Source: Pseudoips prasinana (taxonomy: Eukaryota > Arthropoda > Insecta > Lepidoptera > Nolidae). From it: DNA of 64,000 nucleotides. This document shows positions 44,601-51,520 of this stretch, piece after piece. The notes under the pieces are model-generated. The model was not told the origin of the DNA, did not search any database, and saw only the letters and a list, made by a program, of their open reading frames with translations. A program made the position numbers and the translations under genes. Position 1 is the stretch's first letter, and the number at the start of each line of letters is the position of its first letter. The DNA lies in assembly GCA_951640165.1 (NCBI GenBank), contig OX621237.1, positions 14,694,001 to 14,758,000 on the forward strand. The letters are read 5' to 3'.

Positions 44601-46354
44601 TATTAAAGGAGCACACAAATAGAATAATATATTCGTAAAACGAGTCCTGCGGTTTACCTATCGACGCAGTAAAATCAGTAAGCCGGCTCTACCACATTAT
44701 AAGAATTATGTTTAAAATATTTCAATAATTTTCACAGTATACTAATATATAAGCTGTTAAAAATGTATACAGTATCTTGAGGAAAAATAATTATCGCCAA
44801 TTCAGCAATTAATAATAATAATATCTTGGTACATTATTTACACTCGGCCATCGGATCCCATACTAAGCAGAGTTTGTACTATTGAAACCAGATAACTGAT
44901 ATAGTACATATACTACTTTTCTTTTGCATACTTCTATAGAGGTAGATAATTACACCCCAGACTCAGGGCAGACACATATGTTCATGCACACAAATATCTG
45001 TCCTGGTTATTATCTGCAATTTAATTTAACTTTCAATTAAAAAGAAGCAACGTTTACATTCTGTCTTACAAACAGATGATTAAATTGTGTTTTGTTTTAT
45101 ATATATTAATTATTGTAAAACAAAGTGTGTAATTTTAATGTTATAAAATATAAGTACTGTTGTACAATTAAAGGGTATCTTTAAACTTAACTTGTTTTTT
45201 TGGGAAAAAGTTAAACTCGCGTCAGGACACATGACCTGATCGAATATTAGTAAGACGGAGGATCTTTTTTTTAATTCACACTGGCCGTTTATACATTCAC
45301 ATGACCGCAGCATTTTGGAAGTGATCACTTATTTTCTTTTCTTTAGAAAAGTGTGGTAATGGTCTTTCAGGCCGGTGGTCAATGTCCAGGCTCCGTGCCG
45401 CCAGTTAAATTAAATGTGTGCCGCTTGATAGAGTATCTACAGCGAAATATCTAGGACATATTTTGACCACCGACCTGAAGGATGATGCCGATATTGAAAG
45501 AGAGCGAAGGGCGCTGTCGGTTAGAGCTAACATGATAGCTCGCATGTTTGCACGATGTTCTACGGATGTGAAGAAAACTCTGTCTATTTAATCCAACTTT
45601 AAGATTAATAATAAAGTAATGATGACTAAAAGAAAAATCTTTCTTTTTTTCTGTGCTGTCGTCAGCATTACTAATCTTAAAGTTGGATTAAACAGATTAT
45701 TTTTAAGTGCCTCATATCAACTAAAATAAATAAAAATAGTTTGCATCTTATTTTTGGACAGTGCCTATTGCCGTATTCAATTGTTTGATTACATTAAGGT
45801 TTAGTCTGGTTATTTTCTTTTTTTGCATGGTTCAATTTTGTCCCTTAGGTTCTAATAAACAGTGGTGTTGACATTTAAGCTATTATTTTGACACTAAGAA
45901 ATATATCTTTTTATTTTATAACACCCACATTTGCCTCGAAAGTTATTTACTATAGTGAAAAAACTCTCCCAAACTTCGTGTCTAATATACTTATGTACTT
46001 GTGCGTTGACAAACTTTTCGACATTTAAATACAGAGTAAAAATGGATTTATTTTTCTGCCGGCGCGGCGCAGACTTTCGCTTTAATGCTTGTAATTTCAA
46101 TGGCAAGAAATATAAAAACAACCTTACAATAAAATATCACTTTATACCAGACTCTTTAGTATCAATTAAAACAAAAGAATAATATACCAAGGTGTAATCA
46201 AATAAAACTCACCGATAGAAAGCGGGATGAATTTCTTGTGTGGATTAGGTGTCATTTGTAAATTTTCAACAATTTCTCTGATGGGATTTCGGGTGTCCCG
46301 GGCTAATAGAGAAGCCCGAATATTCCACTCTCTGACTCGTGGCGGAGGAGACAT
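23496..46354 (-). CDS. TAT: Tyrosine aminotransferase gene (five exons, spliced)
   Basis: PLP-dependent class I aminotransferase that converts tyrosine plus 2-oxoglutarate to 4-hydroxyphenylpyruvate plus glutamate, the first step of tyrosine breakdown. Exons 46354-46213, 28335-28007, 26759-26286, 25848-25666 and 23690-23496 join in frame to 440 aa, close to the 454 aa of human TAT. Visible landmarks are NPIREIVENL near the N-terminus, GDPTRFGNL at the first junction, NPSNPCGS (about 184-191), ADEIY with the PLP-nitrogen Asp (about 215), TKRFLVPGWRLGW with the Schiff-base Lys (about 248), PGLRP (about 329-333) and NYPNFMR with the substrate Arg (about 385). All introns are GT-AG. The ATG at 46354 is taken as start because homology begins about 10 residues later. 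No inactivating change is seen. Confidence 0.93.
23870..23955 (+). mobile_element. SINE body fragment in TAT intron 4
   Basis: GGAGGTTGGCGGTGTTAGA and CCGGTCATATCGGATTGCTG resemble the body of the SINE at 58124-58400, with an internal deletion. The tRNA-like head is absent. Confidence 0.4.
24193..25668. repeat. Tandem duplication, 2 x 732 bp, TAT intron 4
   Basis: 24193-24924 and 24937-25668 are almost identical; every stretch I compared matches at a 744-base offset. They are separated only by a 12-base AT dinucleotide run (24925-24936). The one difference I noticed is at the right edge: G at 24920 against A at 25664, which makes the copy-1 version of the exon 4 donor GC instead of GT. Each copy contains a diverged interspersed repeat (24311-24480 in copy 1) with a hairpin around GACAATTGTTGT, related to the repeat at 33170-33375. 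Confidence 0.93.
25666..25848 (-). CDS. TAT: TAT exon 4
   Basis: The acceptor TTTCACAG precedes AGCCAAGCC. The exon encodes 61 residues including PGLRPIMPQGSMYMMIEI and LCVEQAVLCIPGK. The donor AAAG|GTAAGG lies at the very edge of the tandemly duplicated intronic segment. Confidence 0.93.
26286..26759 (-). CDS. TAT: TAT exon 3 (catalytic core)
   Basis: The acceptor TTTTTCAG precedes CCAAACAAAAACTGG. The exon encodes the NPSNPCGS, ADEIY and SGITKRFLVPGWRLGW motifs, including the PLP lysine, and ends ATTGAG before GTAATT (phase 0). Confidence 0.95.
26828..26946. repeat. Foldback with 36-bp arms in TAT intron 2
   Basis: ACACGGCTACATATCAAGCT at 26828 is mirrored exactly by AGCTTGATATGTAGCCGTGT ending at 26946. 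The loop is about 47 bases. It sits about 70 bases from the acceptor of exon 3. It is probably a small MITE. Confidence 0.8.
27048..27240 (+). pseudogene. LINE thumb fragment in TAT intron 2
   Basis: LFKAYCQTFYSCS, then LRACNVELLRVQYNNSFRLH, is the segment that follows the ERERRALSVR motif in one LINE family. The preceding part of that motif order is seen separately at 45395-45585. It is an isolated piece with no tail. Confidence 0.55.
27605..27790 (-). mobile_element. tRNA-derived SINE, TAT intron 2
   Basis: On the minus strand the head contains a B-box, GGTTCGATTCC, and an A-box-like TGACTGTAACCGCTGG. The tail runs into GTAAAGTACCCCGCAAC. Related copies are at 9842 (tail) and 47225. It is SINE-derived and not a functional tRNA, since it lacks a closed acceptor stem. 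Confidence 0.65.
28007..28335 (-). CDS. TAT: TAT exon 2
   Basis: The acceptor TTCCAG precedes GTGATCCTACACG. The exon encodes DPTRFGNLQPPENIVEAVNE, then SYGPTYGHYEARQAVAEY, CNGCSHAIDICLSVL and VPRPGYRIHETLGKGLGI. It ends TTATTG before GTAATT (phase 0). Confidence 0.92.
29881..30229 (-). mobile_element. Retroposon with 13-bp target duplication
   Basis: CTGTAGTCTCGTA occurs at 29881-29893 and 30217-30229, flanking 323 bp of GC-rich sequence. Read on the minus strand, the insert starts with a hairpin (GCTGGCGTTTGGAGGA and its partner TCCTCCGAGCGCCAGC) and ends with an A-rich tail (AAATAAAAAA). A long direct target duplication and a 3' A-rich tail are hallmarks of target-primed reverse transcription. 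It may be a SINE or the truncated end of a LINE. The open frames on both strands have no recognised motif. Confidence 0.8.
30987..31112 (+). repeat. Direct repeat flanking mariner copy 2, left
   Basis: Shares CTTCCTCC, TACCATTTAT, TTTATCATACGTACGA and GGTCACGTGGTGATCAAAAA with 32937-33080, about 1.95 kb away on the other side of the mariner. Confidence 0.65.
31184..32443 (-). mobile_element. Mariner copy 2, near full length (1,260 bp)
   Basis: TA at both ends (31182-31183 and 32444-32445) brackets terminal repeats CTACTCTGTCAAGAAA and CATTCAGTCAAAAAAG. The length is that of a complete mariner. The element lies in TAT intron 1 in the same orientation as the gene. It carries a transposase broken at one place. 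Confidence 0.9.
31327..32217 (-). pseudogene. Mariner transposase, interrupted
   Basis: Frame 32217-31771 gives the N-terminal half: MEFRVRKMLQKAYGE, the helix-turn-helix STLREIVAELSVSHESIRT, and the first catalytic Asp in VTGDETWVYEF. It ends at a premature stop at about 31771. Frame 31692-31327 resumes with MLTVFFDYRGV and HHDNAPSQ (His of HHDNAPSH replaced by Gln) and reaches YSPDMTPAD. The C-terminal end is also shortened relative to copy 3. The gene is dead, although the element's ends look intact and could be mobilised in trans. Confidence 0.85.
32444..33169. other. Intron sequence incl. right-hand direct repeat
   Basis: Contains the second copy (32937-33080) of the repeat at 30987-31112. 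The rest is AT-rich with nothing recognised. Confidence 0.5.
33170..33375 (-). repeat. Interspersed repeat related to the intron 4 duplication
   Basis: GTCTCCGTGCTTCAGAGG, CACGTTAAGCTG, CGGCTTGAACAACTC and CACTGCCCATACGATAA parallel 24311-24480 (and 25055-25224) in the same order. It lacks the hairpin-forming insertion present there. Confidence 0.6.
34189..35829 (+). CDS. LINE reverse transcriptase ORF (546 aa, N-truncated)
   Basis: An uninterrupted frame encodes the reverse transcriptase and C-terminal region of a Jockey/CR1-type LINE. Motifs in order are NYRPISILPALSKIFEKL (about 97-114), FGFTRGRSTQDA (about 132-143), FCDLSKAFDCVD with the first catalytic Asp (about 163-174), GVPQGSILGPFLF (about 224-236) and LFADDTSLIF with the catalytic Asp pair (about 254-263). 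The C-terminal YNKLPTQITDLPDTSFK also occurs. The apurinic endonuclease domain is absent. The first five residues (MYFLN) and one base of the sixth codon are encoded by Spy DNA, so the ATG is not the element's own. It is probably not functional as a retrotransposase, but its frame is undamaged. Confidence 0.9.
   Translation: MYFLNQSVKQTVPNFSFESVTSDDIIKAFKSIKRKGTEDLWGLSVKAIESIILNIATILAAIFNGCISDGVFPDLMKISKIIPIFKAGCSKNATNYRPISILPALSKIFEKLMLSQMLSHFNVNEILHNKQFGFTRGRSTQDAGCTLIRSILEAWEGSQDALGVFCDLSKAFDCVDYRTLVVKLKYYGISGTSLDLVMSYLSGRQQMVSIGGVTSARHPVKMGVPQGSILGPFLFLVYINDLPYLVEKVSEIVLFADDTSLIFKVNRKDKDLIEHNKTLSFISEWFSANNLLLNAGKTKCIRFSLPNVTQIVPTVALNAKILDLVPSTVFLGLTLDSKLQWGPQIEKLAGKLSSASYAVWKIRQLSDEQTARLVYFAYFHSIMSYGILLWGSAADIGTIFVLQKRAVRAIYGLGSRDSLRNLLKEINILTVPSEYIYQNIMFVRKNIHNYKKKSELHNINTRTKNKLAMPGFRVSKTNKSFLGNVIRFYNKLPTQITDLPDTSFKTHIKRVLMARGYYTTKEYIDDKDVWLSLPTCTLLAGDLVAI
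34205..36527 (+). mobile_element. 5'-truncated LINE inside the Spy element
   Basis: The exact edges come from the uninterrupted Spy copy at 52679-53433, which reads (inverted) CTTAATC directly joined to TATGCTATGC. Here those two halves sit at 34198-34204 and 36528-36537. The 2,323-bp insert has a reverse transcriptase frame, a 3' UTR of about 700 bp with a 75-bp tandem repeat (about 36050-36180), and a TTTTA-repeat tail (36500-36527). No target duplication is evident. The endonuclease region is missing. Confidence 0.88.
36907..38115 (-). pseudogene. Mariner copy 3 transposase, rearranged
   Basis: Frame 37878-36907 reads the helix-turn-helix part (REIAAELSVSHESIRTILTN), then nonsense across the inverted duplication, then the catalytic C-terminal part (MLTVFFDYRSVVH, HHDNAPSHKAIIVNEFL, YSPDMAPADF) to the end of the transposase. 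The N-terminus (about 38040-37927) is in another frame. The first catalytic Asp (GDET) lies in the inverted block and is lost from the coding strand. Confidence 0.85.
37505..37655. repeat. Inverted duplication inside mariner copy 3
   Basis: 37505-37547 and 37613-37655 are 43-bp inverse complements (core CTCAATCGCATGAAAGTCGC). Between them, transposase sequence including GGTGACGAGACGTGGG runs on the plus strand, opposite to the rest of the gene. Copies 1 and 2 have this segment once, in the normal orientation. Confidence 0.88.
38223..38499 (+). mobile_element. tRNA-derived SINE in the mariner terminal repeat
   Basis: The head has an A-box-like TGGCGTGGTTGGTAGA and a perfect B-box GGTTCGATTCC (about 38279-38290). 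The body reads GGGACAAATATTTGTGTGCA, CTGTTTGTCCTGAGTCTGGG, CATAGTACAAGCTCTG and TTTGGGATCAGACGA. The tail is a TTA repeat (38478-38499). This is a common lepidopteran SINE type. ATAC on both sides is a possible short target duplication within the mariner end. Other copies are at 44811-45006 (inverted) and, as a short tail, about 47490-47525. Confidence 0.85.
38539..41077 (-). mobile_element. LINE, nearly intact, 5'-truncated in endonuclease
   Basis: The minus-strand 3' end carries an ATA-repeat tail (38539-38559), a few bases after the stop codon at 38578, with almost no 3' UTR. Homology ends abruptly at about 41073, just before a TAG, inside the endonuclease domain. It lies in TAT intron 1, in gene orientation, next to the mariner/Spy/LINE/SINE nest. 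Confidence 0.85.
38578..41073 (-). CDS. LINE endonuclease (partial) and reverse transcriptase ORF
   Basis: Open for about 831 codons; the first internal ATG is at 40893 (771 aa). The upstream part encodes the end of an apurinic endonuclease: AGDFNLPGINW (catalytic Asp/Asn) and VEYHAPIGKSDHLVI (catalytic Ser-Asp-His). The reverse transcriptase follows with NYRPISLTSVICKTMEKI, GFVPGRSVTTNLL, IYLDYEKAFDRV (first Asp), SGVPQGSVLGPLLFILYL and FSLFADDTKFFA (Asp pair). The C-terminal region has PYEQRLKCLGLTTLKQRRQR and NSVVKAWNKLPERV. No frameshift or stop is present, implying a recent insertion. Clade is Jockey/CR1/L2-like. The N-terminal third of the endonuclease is missing, so it cannot nick its own targets. 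Confidence 0.92.
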   Translation of the reverse strand, partial: YTFRPPSNSLCDSDEILFNTINKAATENTLVIAGDFNLPGINWPLQKLHGYDRLSENFVNMYSNSNLNQLVTQITRKRNQEESLLDLILCNDDTLICDVEYHAPIGKSDHLVITAILQVISTNNKYNGNRSVIQYDFFKADYNKINQDLANYRSMDEESIDDMWFTFKHQIHSSIENFIPKKTINKNRYTNKPWINKEIADLTKKKKELWVHYRINPSDYNYLEYRKVNNKIIKISRSRRSAFESTIIDTGSKAFYGYIRKQLNSKICIPNAIKNGLNGLVMKPEEIAEAFADQFKLSYINEPDGPMPNINLARITNTIQELNITEELARKALLSFNDTTATGPDDIPSIILRKCSGALIDKITKIMNKSLNEGILPTDWKMATVVPIYKKGNKLLPVNYRPISLTSVICKTMEKIIANHIDIHFLKQELIILDEQHGFVPGRSVTTNLLNCLNEWTLNQNNGQPTDVIYLDYEKAFDRVPLKRLIHKLEYLGIRGRLLAWISDFLSGRTFRVRIGDILSKPQKVLSGVPQGSVLGPLLFILYLTDLKNTLKLPFSLFADDTKFFANPQTHSQAIQNDLDAIFNWTQVWLLTLNVDKCTVLHISKNSPRKVYYLGHQQLTPVESQRDLGVTMSADLKWETHIHNIVKKTNSILYIIRKAFKCLTANTFIKLYKTYVRPLLEHAYVIWDPYFKKDIKLIDNVQRRATKMVRSMRNLPYEQRLKCLGLTTLKQRRQRGSLIETYKILTNHYDVPSLKYMYKLNDNKHLRGHPLKLRENSSKKKPMKHFLPNSVVKAWNKLPERVVMAPTLNSFKNRLDKENISKLFDTHASAN
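41200..41300 (-). mobile_element. SINE scrap and RTE 3' end
   Basis: CAGACAACTGATAAACATAC near 41225 matches part of the SINE at 51295. AGCCGAATGACGTCCACTGC at 41266-41300, read on the minus strand, is the RTE C-terminal and tail motif. Confidence 0.55.
41576..41677. repeat. Foldback hairpin
   Basis: GTGTATTATGACCATCATAC and GTATGATGGTCGTAGTACAC pair around a loop that itself contains a smaller hairpin (CCAAACGTAAC with GTTACGCTTGG). No coding capacity. Confidence 0.75.
41861..41925 (+). mobile_element. RTE LINE 3' end
   Basis: Reads WRSLEEAFVQHWTSCG before a stop, the last residues of an RTE ORF2. It lies in the opposite orientation to the RTE end at 41266-41300, so the two enclose about 560 bases. 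Confidence 0.6.
42985..43150 (+). pseudogene. LINE ORF2 C-terminal fragment
   Basis: RTAKQWNTLPNDVPDSYNMV, then FKARVNRHLMG, is the conserved end of a Jockey-like ORF2. A few codons later comes the stop, followed by A-rich sequence. No reverse transcriptase is attached. Confidence 0.65.
44811..45006 (-). mobile_element. tRNA-derived SINE, truncated
   Basis: This is the inverted counterpart of the body and tail of the SINE at 38223: GGATCCCATACTAAGCAGAG, CAGATAACTGATATAGTACA and AGACTCAGGGCAGAC correspond one to one. TAA repeats at 44811-44821 are the tail. The tRNA-like head is missing at about 45006. Confidence 0.75.
45395..45585 (+). pseudogene. LINE reverse transcriptase fragment
   Basis: VSTAKYLGHILTTDLKDDAD, then IERERRALSVRANMIARMFA, is the YLG motif and following thumb region of a LINE. 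The natural continuation of the family (LFKAYCQTFY) is found on its own at 27048. A foldback of about 33-bp arms (TTTAATCCAACTTTAAGATT and its partner) starts at its right edge (45585-45700). Confidence 0.6.
46213..46354 (-). CDS. TAT: TAT exon 1
   Basis: Encodes MSPPPRVREWNIRASLLARD, then NPIREIVENLQMTPNPHKK and PLSIG. It ends ATC G followed by the donor GTGAGT (phase 1), so that GGT GAT is rebuilt with exon 2. This preserves the LSIGDPT motif of the family. Confidence 0.88.
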
Positions 46355-46404
46355 CTTTGGATGCGCACAAAACGGTAACAGTTGCTATTTTGTTCAGAAC
46401 GATC

Positions 46405-46416
46405 TTTTTGTATAAG
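46405..46416 (-). promoter_or_regulatory. Candidate TAT TATA-like element
   Basis: CTTATACAAAAA on the minus strand lies about 55 bases upstream of the TAT ATG. The spacing would give a short 5' UTR. No initiator consensus is obvious and AT content is high, so chance is quite possible. Confidence 0.2.
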
Positions 46417-46419
46417 TAG

Positions 46420-47224
46420 CAGGCAACGGCGCTCAAACGCGAACTTGTAATCTTAATTGTAGTAGGTATCATTATAATAATTTATTAGTGTTTAGTATTC
46501 CGTGATCATAAACTAAAAGAAAACGGAAATCTTATAAAATTACCACAATGTCTGTCTGTAACAACAATTTATTTCAGACAGTATTGCACGTAAATATATG
46601 TTTAATTAGAACAAAATAGATAGATATTATGTTTATAATACAGCGCAATTTAAGTAAAAATACCATTAGTATATGCTAATAGTAGAAAGAAATAAAAAAC
46701 AAGTAACAAGCAGATATTTATTTATTGATTTTAGCTACACTGAAAACCTTTCAGGACAACAGTTTACGGGATGAAATGTCCCTATAGATACAATATTTTA
46801 TACACAACTTAAGTATAGAAAAGAGCATAACCAAATGAGACTGTGTCATGAAAGAAAAGTACTGTAATAAAATTGTGATAATAACTTCAGTAGTAATGAA
46901 ATTACCAACATCTTTTAAACATAAAACCGAAATATTCCGCAACTAGAGTAACTAGGTTCATAAAAATACTTAGTAAATAAATGCCACATGTCCTTTATCT
47001 AAACATTAGATAAAAGGACATGTGACATTAACTCTGATAAATTAATATGTACATTATAGTTTATATGTACATTTTTAAGAGGTCTATTATCATAATTCGT
47101 TTCGAAGTAATTACTTATATCACTCCATCCAACTTTGTGTACTTTCTGTCGTAATAATATCGCTTTAGGGGTTGTCTTTCAAAACTTGTCCTTATTTTAT
47201 TTTGCAACCTTAATTAGGGATTGA
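46420..47224. other. Intergenic, upstream of TAT; one hairpin
   Basis: At 46983-47025 CACATGTCCTTTATCTAA pairs with TTAGATAAAAGGACATGTG around a 4-base loop. Nothing else is recognised. Confidence 0.5.
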
Positions 47225-47425
47225 CTTTTCAAGGTTTACAATTTTTTCGGGGTACCTACTTTACAAACATATTATTAACGGACACAAAAGACAACCAGAC
47301 TCCGAACAACTACTAGATCATTTTGTATTTCGTGACTCAAATAGTTGTCCTAGGCGGAATTCAAACTCGAGGCACAAAGTGGCGAGGCTTAATATTAATA
47401 TAAGTCGTTGCGCCACACGTGCACG
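47225..47425 (-). mobile_element. tRNA-derived SINE, degraded
   Basis: GGGGTACCTACTTTACAAAC, ATAGTTGTCCTAGGCGGAAT and AGTGGCGAGGCTTA match in order the SINE at 27605-27790, also in minus orientation. The B-box is mutated (minus-strand GAGTTTGAATTCC). Confidence 0.55.
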
Positions 47426-49907
47426 AGCACGTGTTTTATTATTTATGCGTTAAGAAATAGTATGTAATGTAGACATATTACATGATCTGCTTAGTTCGGG
47501 ATCAGATAGCGTGTTAGTTAGTCCAGATTATATATTATTTATTAATAACGAAAGTATGGAACACAATATTAGATTATTCCATACTTCATATACGGAACTT
47601 CACTAACAAAATCCCGGTTTTCGCTTAGACGGTATTTTCTTGTAAATAAAAGAATCAAGAAACATAAATTAAATTACATTGATCACGCTACATTGGCACT
47701 TTTACCTAACTAAATTAGATCTCACCTGATCTTCTAATTTAAAAAGAGTGAATAAATATTTAATAGAAAAATGATTATATTCTCGTAGCCTTAGAACCAG
47801 GGTTATTATAAGTATACGTTTCAGGGTTTTAAGTAATTAATGTTCGTCCTACAAATTGGTTGTTTATAATAATTATTAGAAAACGGTAAACGTAATTTAA
47901 TAAACGTTAGGTACATAATATTTTAAGGATTGCTTGTAAACTTATCGATCAAAATCAAATGGATGAATTTAAAAAAGATCATTTCCATCATTATAAGAGT
48001 TCCTAGAACTCTTAAATAAATGATCTTATTCATTATTACCTATGAATAATAATTGGTGACATTATATAGAATTTGTGACTCTTTATTAAGTCTTCTCCCT
48101 TCCGTTTCTTGTTCGGCTCACTTACCTGCTAAGGCTACCTAGCAGAATATAACAAACCCTCAAAGGTTTAACCGCTTATATCACTCGAACATTTTATTTT
48201 TAAACATACCTAGGCATAGCTGTTATCATTAAAGTTTAATATCATATGTAGCTATATATCTATAATTATATCTATGTTATGTCAGTTTGGTATTTATATG
48301 ATTTTAATGTACCTATGTTATGTAGCCTATTTTAGTATGTTTCATTATATGTATATCTATCGTGCGCCTACCATATTGTCTCTGCATCACCTCGACTGGT
48401 GAACTGGTGGTCAACTGGTAGAAAATGCCTTTGGTAGTAAGTCCCCTTTGTATAGTTTTGTGCAATAAGCTTAAATAGATTAATAATAAATAATATACTT
48501 ATATAAAATGCAAATTCTTCTAATATTGTAAAAATAAAAACCACTTTAGTAATTGATGACTAAAATGTGTACCTGTATATTATTCAAACAAGGTTATCAC
48601 TATAGCCTTAGCTCACCATTTTATTGAGCAGAATATTAAAAGCGCAACGGTAACAAAGGGCCAATACTCTTAATGTCTTAATACATAAACGAATCAAACA
48701 TTCTATGCACTTTCTTTATGGAATAAATATAAAGAGTATATTGAAATAGGCATGTAATCTGTATAAAACACGCTGATACATACCACACTAAAACTACAGG
48801 TGACGTCAGCTGAAAATCGGACTGAAGATATTTAAAACCAATCTAAATGCTGTGTAACGGACGGAGCTGTTGCTTCTTCTGCACACACTATCACTCCGAA
48901 GCAGCATTTGTGTTCTTAAAGTTACTTTCTATATTGTACATTGTTTATTGTAGTTTTATTGATTTTTATATGAATTTTACTTTTCATATGTGCGAAAATA
49001 ATTTCTAAGTAAATAAAACTGATTACCACGTTTGAAAATGGAACTTTTGGGCTTTAAAATGCAATTTGTTTCATGTATTATCACTTGTTTTTACATTTTG
49101 TGCCATTCTCATTATTGCTTGTCTATGGATCTGAGAACCTTTTTATGAGTCATAGCATAATGGTTTAAATACGCAGTAGATATAATATGCCTACTTTTAA
49201 ACATAAGAAACATTCAATTATAATATATCCTGACAAGTTATATAATATTAAGTGTTGGCCAAAATGACGTTTTAAGGACTTTCCCGTGATACAAATAAGT
49301 AAGTATACTTAAGTAGTTTAATTTTTAATGTAATTGTTGCAACAACAAAATTGTGTCTGCTTGTTTTTTTTACAAAGTACAGCTACCGCTGGTACGTAAT
49401 AAAACTTATCATACAATATACATGTAGCTGTGTGACTAAAATAGTATAGGTAACGACAATAAACCTACTTTTGGAAAATACGAACAAAAACAATGCAAAT
49501 AAATAAAATTAACATACCTAGACCTTTATGTAGTTTAGACAGTTTAATGTATCCGAGTTTTAGAAGTTTTATCAACAGAATCGTAAAACATTTTATAGTC
49601 AACCTACTTACCTACGTTAATTTGCTTAGGTACTTAAAATTTGAAAGTACTTATTTAATTATAGTATTATTAAACCGCTAATTTAAAGGCTTATTATATG
49701 ATCGCAATAACCGATATGTTACGGATAAGCTCTTCTTTAGATCACCTGATGTCATGTCCGGGATGTCCCTATACCTACAAGGTGTTACATACATAAATAA
49801 TAAGTAGAAGAAATTTAAGGATCGCAATCTACCCAGGAAGCTCTATAATTTAAACAAAACAGTATGGGAAATACGATTATACGATCTTCAGTTGATAGCC
49901 ATTTACA
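47426..49907. other. Long AT-rich intergenic stretch
   Basis: A short SINE tail scrap (about 47490-47525) and small hairpins (about 47548-47590 and 47970-48025) are the only structures. No gene-like frame. Confidence 0.5.
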
Positions 49908-50062
49908 TTATATTTCGTCGCTGCAACCTCGAGATTTTCATATTACACAGTAGTACACTCTTCAATGTGCTGGACATCGAACACTTTTTAGAGCTTGCAA
50001 CATTAAAAAAGACAAAATGTCAACGCCATGTTGCCGCCGCCACCTGGATGTCATCATTCATT
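49908..50062 (-). repeat. Interspersed repeat, inverted copy of 57920-58075
   Basis: TTCGTCGCTGCAACCTCGAG, then CATATTACACAGTAGTACAC, CTTCAATGTGCTGGACATCG and CAACGCCATGTTGCCGCC, is almost identical to the inverse of the 57.9-58.1 kb block. It is one arm and centre of that foldback element without the second arm. Confidence 0.8.
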
Positions 50063-51294
50063 TTTAGTGTTCGGCATCGAAACACCAATTCTTTTTATTT
50101 TATTTTCAGTAAACAAGTGTTATAATAATATTATTGTGACATTTAATCTGAATTACTGTATTGGCCTATAAAAATGGGCTAGTTTAAGTGCACAAAGAAG
50201 GAATATGAAGAAAAATTAGGCGCTTAGAATGCCGATTGAATCTACGCAAAATGCCGAGTGTCAGCAAAAATGTAAGTACATACCCCCCAGCAAATATGTT
50301 TTAAATTAATGTTTTATGATAATGCATATTGAGGTGACCGACTGTTACAACGGTACTATCATTTTATTTTATTACCAATTATGATTACATTACACACCCC
50401 TGGCAAACAGGCGTGAGTCTATGTATAATTAGATTTTAGTTTTTACTAGCTGAATATTTTCGGGCATTATTAGGTAATTCTAACCTATTTTACAGTTAGC
50501 CATTCTATGGAATAAGACCTGCCCTTTGTGTAAGATAGTACAAGCCCTGTTTTTACAACAGGTACATACGTAATAATTACAATGCCCTGGGGCAATGTTT
50601 AGGTAAAAATCATATGGAGTTGTGATGATTTATTATTTACAACCTGATTACTTTACTTACACAACTAATCAAGATATCTGCCACGTGTTCTCTGAACAAT
50701 GGGATCAAATCATAATGGATGCACTTAGCAAGGAGAATACAGAACTGAATCCTGAAATATAAATTTTTCAGTTCCAGGAATTCATTAATGCTATAGAGGT
50801 TATTTTCATTCAACCTTTCAAATAGCTTAATTCTAAATAATCTGCAATATAGTTTCTATTTAGATTATTAGGTAACAGAAACGGACGCCCATAGCTAGTC
50901 TGCTTTTATTATATTTGATTGACCAAGAACACGTACAAGTCAAGTACAAGTCCCGATGTTGATCCCGTCGACTTCTAAAACAGTTAGTAACATGGGTTAC
51001 CAGTTTAGCGAACATGTGATTGATTTGCTAGTTTTGCAGATATGGTTTTTACAGTTTAGTTGACTGTTATTGTTGTAAAAAACCTGTGGTAAATAGAATT
51101 TGTATGTGGTAAACGTGTATTAGTTTTGTTTGATATCAAGTATAAGAGAAAATTTTCTTCATTGTTTGTCCATTAATTTGAAATGGTATTAGTTATTTAC
51201 TACGTAACTAAGTATCTGTAAATATTCGATCCATTAATATGAATATTATAAGTTCATTATACAGTATATTATATACATAATGACAATAAATAAA
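50063..51294. other. Intergenic, nothing recognised
   Basis: No convincing frame, terminal repeat or array. Confidence 0.5.
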
Positions 51295-51520
51295 TGTCTT
51301 GCCATCTCATCCCAGACTGGACAGAGCCAGTACTATTGCCATAGTGTGGCCAACAGACAACTGATAAATATACTTGTATATTAGTAAATACATACAAATT
51401 ATAAATAAATTGTACCCCGGTACGGAACTAATAATCGTGCTAATCAAACAAATATTTCTCCCGAGTGGGGATCGAACCCACACCGTATGGCTTAGCAGTC
51501 AGGAATATTAAAATGAACCA
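51295..51520 (-). mobile_element. tRNA-derived SINE
   Basis: On the minus strand the B-box-like GGTTCGATCCCC and an upstream A-box-like segment precede a body that ends CAGTCTGGGATGAGATGG. The composition parallels the SINEs at 38223 and 44811, but the body is distinct. It is not a functional tRNA. Confidence 0.6.

Larger units (their letters stand above)
28336..46212 (-). other. TAT: TAT intron 1 (about 17.9 kb, element-filled)
   Basis: GTGAGT at 46212 and TTCCAG at 28336 bound the intron. The two exons form one codon across it, so the span is a true intron if the assembly is right. It holds, in order, a retroposon with TSD, mariner copy 2, a mariner/Spy/LINE/SINE nest, an opposite-strand LINE, an unrelated LINE tail and SINE pieces. 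The unlabelled parts (28340-29880, 30230-30980, 42000-42950, 43280-44810) show no recognisable gene. Confidence 0.8.
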
